Under the pieces are notes generated by a model. The model did not search any database, was not told the DNA's origin, and saw only the letters and a list, made by a program, of their open reading frames with translations. The position numbers and the translations under genes were made by a program. A stretch of DNA of 64,000 bases, from NCBI GenBank assembly GCA_964036295.1, contig OZ038473.1, positions 14,354,001-14,418,000 of the forward strand, given 5' to 3'. Of this stretch, positions 24,701-35,290 are shown piece by piece. Numbering within the stretch: position 1 is the first letter of the stretch; every line of letters starts with the position of its first letter. The DNA is from Plumapathes pennacea. Lineage: Eukaryota > Cnidaria > Anthozoa > Antipatharia > Myriopathidae.

Positions 24701-24885
24701 ACATATCAATGACATATACGGAGTTGTAGTTGTAGTTTTTTTTTTTTTTTTTTTTTTACGTACGATGGGCAGAGTCTATTGCAACGAATGAAATGAAGAA
24801 AGAAATACAGACAAATCTTGAAATAATTCTGTACTAGTGTCTGTAATGACAAAAAGTTGTATATATCCCAATTACATGAAAGAGC

Positions 24886-25580
24886 ATGCTCGAACCAGCA
24901 AAACAACTAAGTTTGTATCTGGCCAACCACATCCGAGGCTTCACGATTGCTTTTTTCCTGCGGGCATTTTATCTGATTGCTCTCAATCCATTGTTTTTAG
25001 TGGGAAATGCTAGTGAACTTGTGATTCTATCTGATGAATACCAAGTGGCCAAAGTGATGAAGGATTGTAAGAGGTTTCTGATGTCCACTGTTCTGGATGA
25101 CCAGACGGCTGTCCGATTCCTTCTCATGGCTCAGAAGTATGGATTAATGGACTTTAAGACGAAATGCTGCACACATCTGAAATCGACAGAACCCAACACG
25201 CTAAAGCAATTGGCAGGCTTCTAGGAACTTGATGGAGAGTGTACGAGGAATGTGTTGATACCGCAACTGGAAAAGGCAACGAAATCTGAAGCGAACCTCA
25301 AAGCCTTACTCAAAGAGGTCTTCCCTCTGCTGTTCGGATCTCTGGAGTTGTCCATTTAACCACAAAAGCAACGACTTACTCTTTGAATACATTCCAGAGT
25401 CAATCACGCAGCTGTGTGACCTGCAAGAATTACACAATTCCAACACTGGGGATGTCTTGGAACCAAAAATATACCGGCGACTTTGTTAGTTATCGTGTTT
25501 ATCCATATGGCTGCATGGTCTACATGGAGCCTAACATTCACGGGCTGTTATCGAAAGTGATGGACATCCTTGGTGAATAA
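24886..25580 (+). pseudogene. 5'-truncated BTB-type pseudogene, copy in unit P
   Basis: The frame begins in the last part of a BTB/POZ domain (NASELVILSDEYQVAKVMKD followed by CKRFLM) and continues through the helical region after it (TAVRFLLMAQKYGLMDFKTK). A later C-terminal block contains SCVTCKN and YRVYPYG. Most of the BTB fold upstream is missing. A TAG at 25,222-25,224 breaks the frame and is shared with the copy in unit R. A 4-bp deletion near 25,348 and a 42-bp deletion near 25,389, between short AATAC repeats, are private to this copy. It is a dead member of the BTB family that is common in cnidarians. The shared stop shows it was dead before the duplication. Confidence 0.75.
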
Positions 25581-25827
25581 ATTCCGAAATAATACTTTCG
25601 ATAACTTGAGATTATTCGACAAGAAGCATAAAAAGCATGTACTGAATTTTAATGATAGTCGTCTGATACAAGCGGGGCTGCTGTATTGTACAAGTTTGCA
25701 TCAAGAAAGAAATGTTACTACGCCCGATGTTTGGAGTTTATAGAATTTCAACATTGTCCCACCAACACTAAGAGGTCTGACAACAAATATCACGATCAGA
25801 TACTTCTGTCTCTTCTGGGTTTTCACT

Positions 25828-25860
25828 CGACTGTCTGTCTGTCTGTCTGTCTGTCTAACT
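25828..25860. repeat. (CTGT)n microsatellite
   Basis: About seven CTGT units; the homologous tract in unit R at ~38,157-38,180 is shorter. In unit Q the deletion that removes the BTB-type pseudogene ends at this tract. Confidence 0.9.
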
Positions 25861-25928
25861 CTATGTTTTCTCCATCTCCACCGGTTGATCCAGTATAGTG
25901 GCACGCCGCTTGCACTGCTGTTAAGGTT

Positions 25929-25949
25929 TTAGTTCAAACAGACTGATTT
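25929..25949 (-). pseudogene. Remnant of NT5DC1 last codons in unit P
   Basis: Read on the minus strand these bases give the final codons K-S-V-C-L-N and a stop (TAA instead of TGA), matching the 3' end of NT5DC1 at 38,252-38,272. The same remnant is at 30,870-30,890 in unit Q. Upstream of these codons the similarity to NT5DC1 ends, so only the gene's tail was included in the duplicated unit. Confidence 0.6.
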
Positions 25950-28440
25950 AAGTCAAAAGTAAAAGTAACATATGTAACTGTTGTGACTTGACATATTGTA
26001 CCGTACACGTCATCAGGAGCTGCAAGCTAACTATATAGAAAATACCCACAAAACTTTTAATCCCTCCCCCCTCTCGCAATTTTCAATATTCTCCAATTCA
26101 TTATTTGTACTTTACACCTTTGAGACTCCACTCCATCCCAACACAACCCACCGTGTCATAAACTGGCTTGGGGAGAAAAGTGCCATTAAATCAAAAATCA
26201 AAAATTCCGAAAGCAACTTTTAAGTTAACAGCTCTGTATATATGAAAAAAGGTTGGTCTGGGGACCCTAGCCTGGGCGCGCCAACTATTCATACATTTCT
26301 TTATTTTACAGTCGAAGCGAGCGTGTACATGGCAAAGTGATTTAAAGTTACAGTAATCTACTTGGAATAAATTAATTTTAGTATGTACCGTAAGCACACC
26401 CATGCACTGCAGATAATCTTAAAATCATATTTTCCATCGTTATTTCTTTTTTTAATTGTACCAATAAGGAAGATATGAAGCAAGATTTGGAAACGAGTTT
26501 CCTATCAAAGCACATAACAAAATTTAAAAGAAAGCCGACTTGACACACGTACCTGAACCAGCTGCAACAAATGTACTAGTGCGGCGAAGGATTGTCCTAG
26601 AGAGCGCTTTGTTGATCCCACGATCATCCTTGCGCGATTTCCCCTATACCGTTTTTATGTCCGTTTGGTAAACTGTTTTGATCTATCTCGTTAAAGTGTT
26701 TTGTCAGTCCACTCGTTGCATCCCTATTTAATTATTCACATCGAGTAATTAGTGTTGTAAATTTATCTCACCCGGGACTTGCGAATGGGGAAAACAAATA
26801 ACATTCTGGATGCGGTGACAGAGATATGGATATTCAAGGAAGAGAAGACACAATTTCACGGATCTTCAAACTCGTATCAGAACAAATAAGCTTTATGGCC
26901 GTGAGCGGTGAGAAGGCAAGACTCGATTACCGGAAAATATAAGGCTCCCAGATATGAAACTGTGCTCGTGAATGTGCAGTAAAACACTGCACAGAAGTAT
27001 AAGAATCCAATTGTCACCGATAGCTTTTGAAAACAAGCCACAACACAGCGTACAAAACAAGTTAAAACTTCGCTGCCACTGTCGCCACAGGCAAGAATTC
27101 TTCCTTTGCCAATCATGACAAAGTATAAGCATATGCATCTGGATGAATTTCATTTTTTTGACAAAACAACAGCAACGACATACATCAAAGCATCAATTTA
27201 TTTAAATTATAACATACAATAACATAACAGACAATAACAACATAAAATGCACCAAAATACAAAATAATATCTATAGTTACATCTCATAGAAAAAGAAAAA
27301 AACAAAAATAAACTACATTACAAAACTATAGGATCGTCCCGACTCAGTCCTGGGGCTCGGTCTTGGTTTCGGTTTCTGAAGAAAGATTGAGAAAGTTGAA
27401 AGTAAGCGGAGGTTGAGTGGGGTGGGGGTACTCCCATATATGTGTATATGTATATATTATCTGAGAACAGCGAGGTAAATATCTTATTGAATGTCTAAAC
27501 ATACCTGTCTCGCCTGCTATAGGTTCTTAGGGGGCGATCAAACGCTTCATCAATTGCCTGTGTTTGGTGAAAACACCACACATTACTAAAGTCAGAATTG
27601 TTGCTTCACTTGGTCGAAAGATACCATCTGCAAAAAGGTTTTACAGGCTGTTCGAACAGCAACCAATAAGAAGTCCCAGAAGAATGTCATGGAAGTTGTT
27701 TGTGAGGTCGGTTTTGTAGACGATATCTTTCGGCCAAGCAACAGGTGGAAAATCCTGTTGTTTTTGCTGAATGGCACCACCAAGTATTGGAATATGACCG
27801 GAATACAGTAAGATAACATAATGTATAAATGCCAATTTACCATCTTGCAGGGCATAGTAAATGCAAATTTACCGCGGTATATTTTTTTACTGCAGTGGCA
27901 AATGTCTCTCGTGTTAACACGGCTTTAATAAATATCAATTTCTTAGAAATGATGTTACTTGCATCCTGTCTAGCAAAATGCCGTTCTCGAGGTTGTCGCT
28001 CTCGTCTATCTTGCTCTTGAGTTAGAGATGCAAAATATAAAACCTAATATTAATATAATACTTAGTATGGTTAATATCTACCATTAGTGTAGTTATCTTA
28101 TATGTTATTGCCGCATTTCAGTTTCTGCGTTGATGAAAATATACTCAATATGCAACCGACACTTTAGTGATGTTCCAGATACTTATCTGGAAGAAATATA
28201 TGGCTTTGTTGAGACTGAGGTATCGCGGTGATTCAATCGGAAGCCACAGGATGGTCGAATTGTGAAACTCTCGTGTGCAACTCAACTTATTTCTTCCGAC
28301 AAAGGTATAAATCACATTTGACCATGTATCGCAATTTTTGTATATCTTCAAAGAATTAAAATAAACTAAAACAACTCCAAGCAAAGAGAAGTCGAACGCA
28401 CCTGACTAATTTCTGATTACCACTAGTTATGATTTATAAA
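25950..28440. other. Non-genic part of unit P shared with O and Q
   Basis: No confident gene is present. The segment includes copies of the two unidentified minus-strand frames (26,877-27,116 and 27,641-27,835). A third open frame lies at ~28,145-28,340, containing FVGRNKLSCTREFHNSTILW, and is also present at 20,870-21,050 in unit O. All three could belong to one unrecognised minus-strand gene with several decayed copies. Confidence 0.4.
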
Positions 28441-29345
28441 ATAAGAATTACCCGGGGGCACCGTGGCCGCTGTCGTGGTTGAGGTTGAGGTTGAGGCTGT
28501 TGCTGCTGCTGGCCTTGTGGCCTTGTGGCTGGCTAAAATAAGAATTACCCGGGGGCACCGTGACCGCTGTAGTGGTTGAGGTTGAGGTTGAGGCTGTTGC
28601 TGCTGCTGGCCTTGTGGCCTTGTGGCTGGCTAAAATAAGAATTACCTGGGGACGCCGTGGCCGCTGTCGTGGTTGAGGTAGGGGTTGAGGCTGTTGCTGC
28701 TGCTGGCCTTGTGGCCTTGTGGCTGGCTAAAATAAGAATTACCCGGGGGCGCCGTGGCTGCTGTCGTGGTTGAGGTTTAGGTTGAGGCTGTTGCTGCTGC
28801 TGGCCTTGTGGCCTTGTGGCTGGCTAAAATAAGAATTACCCGGGGGTGCCATGGCCGCTGTCGTGGTTGAGGCTGAGGTTGAGGCTGTTGCTGCTGCTGG
28901 CCTTGTGGCCTTGTGGCTGGCTAAAATAAGAATTACCCGGGGGCGCCGTGGCCGCTGTTGTGGTTGAGGCTTAGGTTGAGGCTGTTGCTGCTGCTGGCCT
29001 TGTTGCCTTGTGGCTGGCTAAAATAAGAATTACCCGGGGGCGCCGTGGCCGCTGTCGTGGTTGAGGCTGAGGTTGAGGCTGTTGCTGCTGCTGGCCTTGT
29101 GGCCTTGTGGCTGGCTAAAATAAGAATTACCCGGGGGCGCCGTGGCCGCTGTCGTGGTTGAGGTTGAGGCTGTTGCTGCTGCTGGCCTTGTGGCCTTGTG
29201 GCTGGCTAAAATAAGAATTACCCGGGGGCGCCGTGGCCGCTGTCGTGGTTGAGGTTGAGGTTGAGGCTGTTGCTGCTGCTGGCCTTGTGGCCTTGTGGCT
29301 GGCTAAAATAAGAATTACCCGGGGGCACCGTGACGCTGTCGTGGT
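28441..29345 (-). repeat. 97-bp minisatellite in unit P with exon-like units
   Basis: Ten units start at 28,441, 28,538, 28,635, 28,732, 28,829, 28,926, 29,023, 29,120, 29,211 and 29,308. Spacing is 97 bp throughout except one 91-bp unit, and the last unit is truncated. On the minus strand each unit is an 81-nt block (75 nt in the short one) followed by the 16-nt spacer GTAATTCTTATTTTAG, which begins GT and ends AG. The 81-nt block is open in one frame as a Pro/Gln/Arg-rich 27-mer (QQQQQPQPQPQPRQRPRR). Read straight through, the phase shifts by one each unit and hits a stop (GGG TAA); with the spacers removed it would stay in frame. The array occupies the same position as the 30-bp arrays of units O and Q. 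Confidence 0.9.
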
Positions 29346-29661
29346 TACATACACACATACATACATACTTTATTGAAGCTCCCTTATCCAGGGCTGTTCC
29401 ACTACAATGTATTAAATAACTATATATATATATATATTACAAAAATTATAAGTTACAACTGATTAATACATAAGATAGATAAAAATAAATGAAAAGTGAA
29501 AACATAAAATATTTCAACATATCAACTATCATCAAATATATCTAAAAATATATTAATATTGAAAATTTTGTGCAAGACAATATTGAAAATAATTGTAGAA
29601 TTGCATAGATAGCTATAATCGCTCTGCCATGAGTAGGTTACATACCCTCCTCCTGAAAAAC
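29346..29661 (-). mobile_element. AT-rich sequence, possible LINE 3' end
   Basis: The minus strand contains CCCTGGATAAGGGAGCTTCA followed by an AATAAAG-like signal and (TATG)n, a layout often seen at the 3' ends of CR1/L2-type LINEs. It cuts the last 97-bp unit at 29,345. The rest is AT-rich without coding potential, includes (TA)n at ~29,422-29,437, and runs into the assembly gap. Confidence 0.35.
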
Positions 29662-29861
29662 NNNNNNNNNNNNNNNNNNNNNNNNNNNNNNNNNNNNNNN
29701 NNNNNNNNNNNNNNNNNNNNNNNNNNNNNNNNNNNNNNNNNNNNNNNNNNNNNNNNNNNNNNNNNNNNNNNNNNNNNNNNNNNNNNNNNNNNNNNNNNNN
29801 NNNNNNNNNNNNNNNNNNNNNNNNNNNNNNNNNNNNNNNNNNNNNNNNNNNNNNNNNNNNN
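29662..29861. other. Assembly gap (200 N)
   Basis: Exactly 200 N, probably a placeholder length. It lies between units P and Q, where a repeat-rich copy of the ~2-kb segment seen right of the minisatellite in O and Q would be expected. True size and content are unknown. Confidence 0.99.
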
Positions 29862-32800
29862 TTGGTGTAAAATAAGCAAAGTATCGTGGAAGGAACTGGA
29901 CCATTTGGCTAGGCTTAGTGAATTTTGCTAGATACTCACTTCCTCCTTAGTCATTCCCCTATTCATCCTCGATTTAATTTTCTTCCTCCACCTCTGACGT
30001 CTCTTCTGCACTTCCTTTCCCATCTTCTGGCAAATGAGTCGGAGACGTATAAGACAGAAATTGATATTTCTGCGTCACGGATACGGCAAAGCCTGGGCTC
30101 CAGTGACGCGGAGCATTCTGGGACAGCTTGTAGATTTTAGCACCGTGCTGCATGTGGTTAAGCAATCCAGGCCGTCACCACCATATTAACAATTAGAGCA
30201 AATTTTTCAAAACGACGATGATAATAATGATAATGAGTTTCCTTACATTCAGTTCAAGGCAGATCTGACAAAACGCGCTGTTGATTCGCGGCCACGCGGC
30301 CAAACTTTTTCCCGCGGAAACTGGCGCGGGTGTACGCTCCACTGAATCCCTTTGTAGTTTTGAAATTAAATACCAAACTCATCCAGCAACACGACCGACA
30401 TCCGGACTTATGGTCAGGAGGGTTTTGGAGGTTATATGCCGACACACGACAAAGCCTCACTGGTTGTACCGTGATGGCAGTAAGCTGACTTTACCGAGTC
30501 TTTGAAGCCGAGAGCTCAGAAAGTGCACAAGTTTGATATTTAACTTTTCGTAAAAAGCCATCGACAAGACAGTCAGAAAGGATTTCGATTAGCTGTTGAA
30601 AGTAATTCTCTGTGACTTTTTTGGTTTTGCGTTTTTGATTAATCCAGTCTACTTTATGCTGTGTTGTAGTTGGCACAAATTTAGGTGTGTCTGTACAGTT
30701 GTTCAAAAGACGATCAGACTAACCCAATGACATATCAATGACATATACGGAGTTGTAGTTGTAGTTTTTGTCTTTTTTGTTTTTTTTTTGTGTGTCTTAC
30801 TCTATGTTTTCTTCATCTCCACCGGTTGATCCAGTATAGTGGCACGCCGCTTGCACTGCTGTTAAGGTTTTAGTTCAAACAGACTGATTTAAGTCAAAAG
30901 TAAAAGTAACAAAAGTAACCGTACACGTCATCAGGAGCTGCAAGCTAACTATATAGAAAATACCCACAAAACTTTTAATCCCCCCTCTTGCAATTTTCAA
31001 TATTCTCCAATTCATTATTTGTACTTTACACCTTTGAGACTCCACTCCATCTTAACACAACCCACCGTGTCATGAACTGGCTTGGGGAGAAAAGTGCCAT
31101 TAAATCAAAAATCAAAAATTCCGAAAGCAACTTTTAAGTTAACAGCTCTGTATATATGAAAAAAGGTCTGTCCGGGGACCCTAGCCTGGGCGCGCCAACT
31201 ATTCATACATTTCTTTATTATACAGTCGAAGCGAGCGTGTACATGGCAAAGTGATTTAAAGTTACAGTAATCTACTTGGAATAAATTAGTTTTAGTATGT
31301 ACCGTAAGCACACCCATGCACTGCAGATAATCTTAAAATCATATTTTCCGTCGTTATTTCTTTTTTTAATTGTACCAATAAGGAAGATATGAAGCCAGAT
31401 TTGGAAACGAGTTTCCTATCAAAGCAGATAACAAAATTTAAAAGAAAGCCGACTTGACACACGTACCCGAACCAGCCGCAACAAATGTACTAGTGCGGCG
31501 AAGGATTGTCCTAGAGAGCGCTTTGTTGATCCCGCGATCATCCTTGCGCGATTTCCCCTATACCGTTTTTATATCCGTTTGGTACTGTGTTGATCTATTT
31601 CATTAAATTGTTTTGTCAGTCCACTAGTTGCATCCCTATTTAATTATTCACATCGATTAATTAGTGTTGTAAATTTATCTCACCCGGGACTTGCGAATAG
31701 GGAAAACAATTAACATTCTGGATGCGGTAACAGAGATATGGATATTCAAGGAAGAGAAGACACGATTTCACGGATCTTCAAACTCGTATCAGAACAAATA
31801 AGCTTTATGGCCGTGAGCGGTGAGAAGGCGAGACTCGATTACCGGAAAATATAAGGCTCCCAGATATGAAACTGTGCTCGTGAATGTGCAGTAAAACACT
31901 GCATAGAAGTATAAGAATCCAATTGTCACCGATAGTTTTTGAAAACAAGCCACGACACAGCGTACAAAACACGTTAAAATTTCGCTGCCACTGTCGCCAC
32001 AGGCAAGAATTCTTCCTTTGCCAATCATGATAAAGTATAAGCATACGCATCTGGATGAATTTCATTTTTTTGACAAAACAATAACAATGACATACATCAA
32101 AGCATCAATTTATTTAAATTATAACATACAATAACATAACAGACAATAACAACATAAAATGCACCAAAATACAAAATAATATCTACATTTACGTCTCATA
32201 GAAAAAACAAACAAACAAAAACCAACTACACTACAAAACTATCAGTAGTTGTCCCGCCTATGGGGCTTGGTTTTGGTTTCTGAAGAAAGATTGAGAAAGA
32301 TGAAAGTAAGCGGAGGTTGAGTGGGGTGGGGGTACTCCCATATATGTGTATATGTATATATTATCCGAGAACAGCGAGGTAAATAATCTTATTGATGTCT
32401 AAACATACCTGTCTCGCCTGCTGTGAGACCTCAGTCGTGGCAGTTGGTTGATGGCAGTTGCCTGTGTTTGGTGAAAACACCACACATTACTAAAGTCAGA
32501 ATTGTTGCTTCACTAGGTCGAAAGATACCATCTGCAAAAAGGGTTTACAGGGTGTTCGAACGGCAACCAATAAGAAGTCCCAGAAGAATGTCATGGAAGT
32601 TGTTTGTGAGGTCGGTTTTGTGGACGATATCTTTCGGCCAAGCAACAGGTGGAAAATCCTGTTGTTTTTGCTGAATGGCACCACCAAGCAGTGGAATATG
32701 ACCGGAATACAGTAAGGTAACATAATGTATAAATGCCAATTTACCATCTTGCAGGGTATAGTAAATGCAAATTTACCGTGGTATATTTTTTTACTGCAGT

Positions 32801-33224
32801 GGTAAATGTCTCTCGTGTTAACACGGCTTTAATAAATATCAATTTCTTAGAAATGATGATACTTACATCCCGTCTAGGTCGGCGCTCTCATCTTTGCTCT
32901 TGAGTTAGAGATGCAAAATATAAAACCTAATATTAATATATAATATTTAATATGGTTCATATCTACCATCAGTGTAGTTATCTTATATTTTATTGCCGTA
33001 TTTCAGTTTCTGCGTTGATGAAAATATACTCAATATGCAACCGACACTTTACTGATGTTCCAGATACTTATCTGGAAGAAATAAACGGCTTTGTTGAGAC
33101 TGAGGTATCACGGTGATTCAATCGGAAACCACAGGATGGTCGAATTGTGAAACTCTCGTGTGCAACTCAACTTATTTCTCCCGACGAAGGTATATCACAT
33201 TTGACTGTATCGCAATTTTCGTAT

Positions 33225-33420
33225 GAATAAATAAATAAATAAATAAAAAAAAGAAAGAAAGAAAGAAAGAAAAGAAAAAGAAAGAAAGAAAGAAAAAGGT
33301 TTTGGTATAATATTGCTTGGCCGGGGATCGAACCCGGACCGCACGGTCTTCGTGCTGCTCACTTCCGGTTTCAGACGAAACCCACGAACTTTTCGAGATC
33401 GTTATGGGAAAAAGCATTTT
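33225..33420 (-). other. GAAA-rich tract with tRNA-like T-arm, copy in unit Q
   Basis: Second copy of the cassette at 21,050-21,245. The T-arm (CCGGGTTCGATCCCCGG on the minus strand) is at 33,321-33,337. The GAAA tract is shorter here. No functional tRNA can be folded from the flanking bases. Confidence 0.5.
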
Positions 33421-33510
33421 AGAACAAAAACAACTCCAAGCAAAGAGAAGTCGAACGCACCTGACTACTCTCTGATTACCACTAGTTATAATTTATAAAA
33501 TAAGAATTAC

Positions 33511-34175
33511 CTGGGGCCGCGGCCTGTACGGGCCGCTGAGGTGGGCCCATGGTCTGTACGGGCCGCTGAGGTGGGGCCACGGCCTGTACGGGCCGCTGAG
33601 GTGGGGCCACGGACTGTACGGGCCTCTGAGGTGGGCCCACGGCCTGTACGGGCCACTGAGGTGGGGCCACGGCCTGTACGGGCCACTGAGGTGGGCCCAC
33701 GGACCGTACGGACCTCTGAGGTGGGCCCACGGCCTGTACGGGCCACTGAGGTGGGGCCACGGCCTGTACGGGCCGCTGAGGTGGGGCCACGGCCTGTACG
33801 GGCCACTGAGGTGGGCCCATGGACTGTATGGGCCACTGAGGTGGGGCCACGGCCTGTACGAGCCGCTGAGGTGGGGCCACGGCCTGTACGGGCCACTGAC
33901 GTGGGCCCACGGACTGTACGGGCCTCTGAGGTGGGCCCACGGCCTGCCGGGCCACTGAGGTGGGGCCATGACCTGTACGGGCCACTGAGGTGGGGCCACG
34001 GCCTGTACGGGCCACTGAGGTGGGGCCACGGCCTGTCCGGGCCACTTAGGTGGGCCCACGGCCTGTACGGGCCACTGAGGTGGGGCCACGGCCTGTGCGG
34101 GCCGCTGAGGTGGGCCCACGGACTGTGCGGGCCGCTGAGGTGGGGCCACGGCCGCAGCTCTCTCCTGTCGCCTCT
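33511..34175 (-). repeat. 30-bp minisatellite in unit Q, possible exon
   Basis: About 22 copies of the 30-bp unit lie between the same GTTAG and CAG|GTAATT sites as in unit O. The enclosed block is 665 nt, i.e. 90 nt longer than in O minus one base. One unit near 33,945 has 29 bases (GCCTGCCGGG in place of GCCTGTACGGG), so any reading frame shifts inside the array. If it is an exon, this copy is probably broken or switches between equally open frames. Confidence 0.8.
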
Positions 34176-35109
34176 CTAACCAAGAGTAATATTATAAGCA
34201 TAATTGAGACATTAATAATGCTGATCAAGCTAATCCTGGATTTAGCATAACTTATGTCAAGTAACGTTGTAAAGAGAGAGGGGTTATTATGGAGGGGGGA
34301 TTATATAAAAAGATGAGATGACAACAAGAGTTGCTGTATTCTATTAATCAATTATTTTTCATGTCCTGGCAATTGGCAAATCCTTTTATGGTGCATTCAA
34401 ACTGTTCAAATGAGTGCGATTGTTTCATTCTCTTCTGATGCTGACTCAAAGTTAGATCTGGGAAGTGTACAGTTAAAAGAATCATCACTCCAAAATGTGT
34501 CTCCGCTTAAAGTCTCCAAATAAGGCGATTTTACTGAATTTGCGTCGTGATTATTACTCTCGCTTCGCTCGGGGATAATAAACTGAATTTACTGTTCTAA
34601 TAAGGACATGGCATTTGCCCTGTGCAGTGACAAAACACAAAATAGTAATTATGCTATTTGGAAAAATAACATTTTTTTAACCACTACAGAGGCCATAGGT
34701 TTAAAACAAACTTTGACATTATTTATCTGCTTCTCGTTGTATGTCTTCCTCCGCCTACAGAGAAAGTGAAACAAACAAATGAGACATTAAGTGAGAATCC
34801 TAAAACAAAACAACATGTACTCAACAATGGTCAAATATAAAAGTCCTTTCTCTTGGGAATTATTCCTATTCTGGCTTGATATTGTCAATATAACTTCAAA
34901 GAACCTTCAAACGTATTGGCAAATTGGTCCTTGCTCATAGCAATTACAGACATTTTGATTTGCCTCGGAATAACTCACCCGAGTGGTTACTGACGTGCCA
35001 TGTGTGACCTGTGCCACAAGTAAGCTCCAACACAGCCGTTTTCAGTCTCGCTCCCCGCTCTCCACCAAACGCGAGTGAGACTGAAAACTGCTGCGTAAGA
35101 ACCTAGGCC

Positions 35110-35290
35110 ACAAGTTGCTGAAATTTTCAAATTCCGTTGAAGGCTTCTTATATTAATATGCAGGAACGATAAACAATTGTTGTCAATTTTTTTCTGAAAC
35201 AAGAGGTCATTAAATTTAATTTCGATGTAATACTCACAATTGCTTAGTTCTGAGAAGAAATTTGAATCTGGATCAAGATCGTTACAAAGA
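35110..35290 (-). pseudogene. LINE endonuclease N-terminal fragment (unit Q)
   Basis: Copy of the remnant at 22,870-23,050, reading NNCLSFLHINIRSLQRNLK on the minus strand. Shared decay shows that it was duplicated with the unit. Confidence 0.45.

Larger units (their letters stand above)
23891..29661. repeat. Segmental duplication unit P
   Basis: It begins near AATAAGCAAAGTAGTGGAAG, homologous to 29,866 in Q and 36,126 in R. In order it contains a satellite-derived module (23,950-24,480), the TTQHKVDWINQK frame (24,480-24,680), the BTB-type pseudogene (24,886-25,580), NT5DC1 3'-end remnants (25,929-25,949) and the segment shared with O and Q (26,750-28,440). The 97-bp minisatellite and AT-rich sequence running into the N gap follow. 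The ~2-kb right part seen in O and Q is missing, or is hidden in the gap. Confidence 0.85.

Noticed and set aside
28441-29345. CRISPR array
   Set aside because: The units are full 97-bp tandem repeats without unique spacers, and the genome is eukaryotic.
29613-29931. Open frames crossing the run of N
   Set aside because: They exist only because N positions contain no stop codons.
21331-34228. Collagen- or mucin-like proteins of ~180-218 residues from the 30-bp arrays
   Set aside because: Several frames on both strands are equally open because the unit is 30 bp with almost no stop trinucleotides. At most these arrays are exons, which is how I list them.
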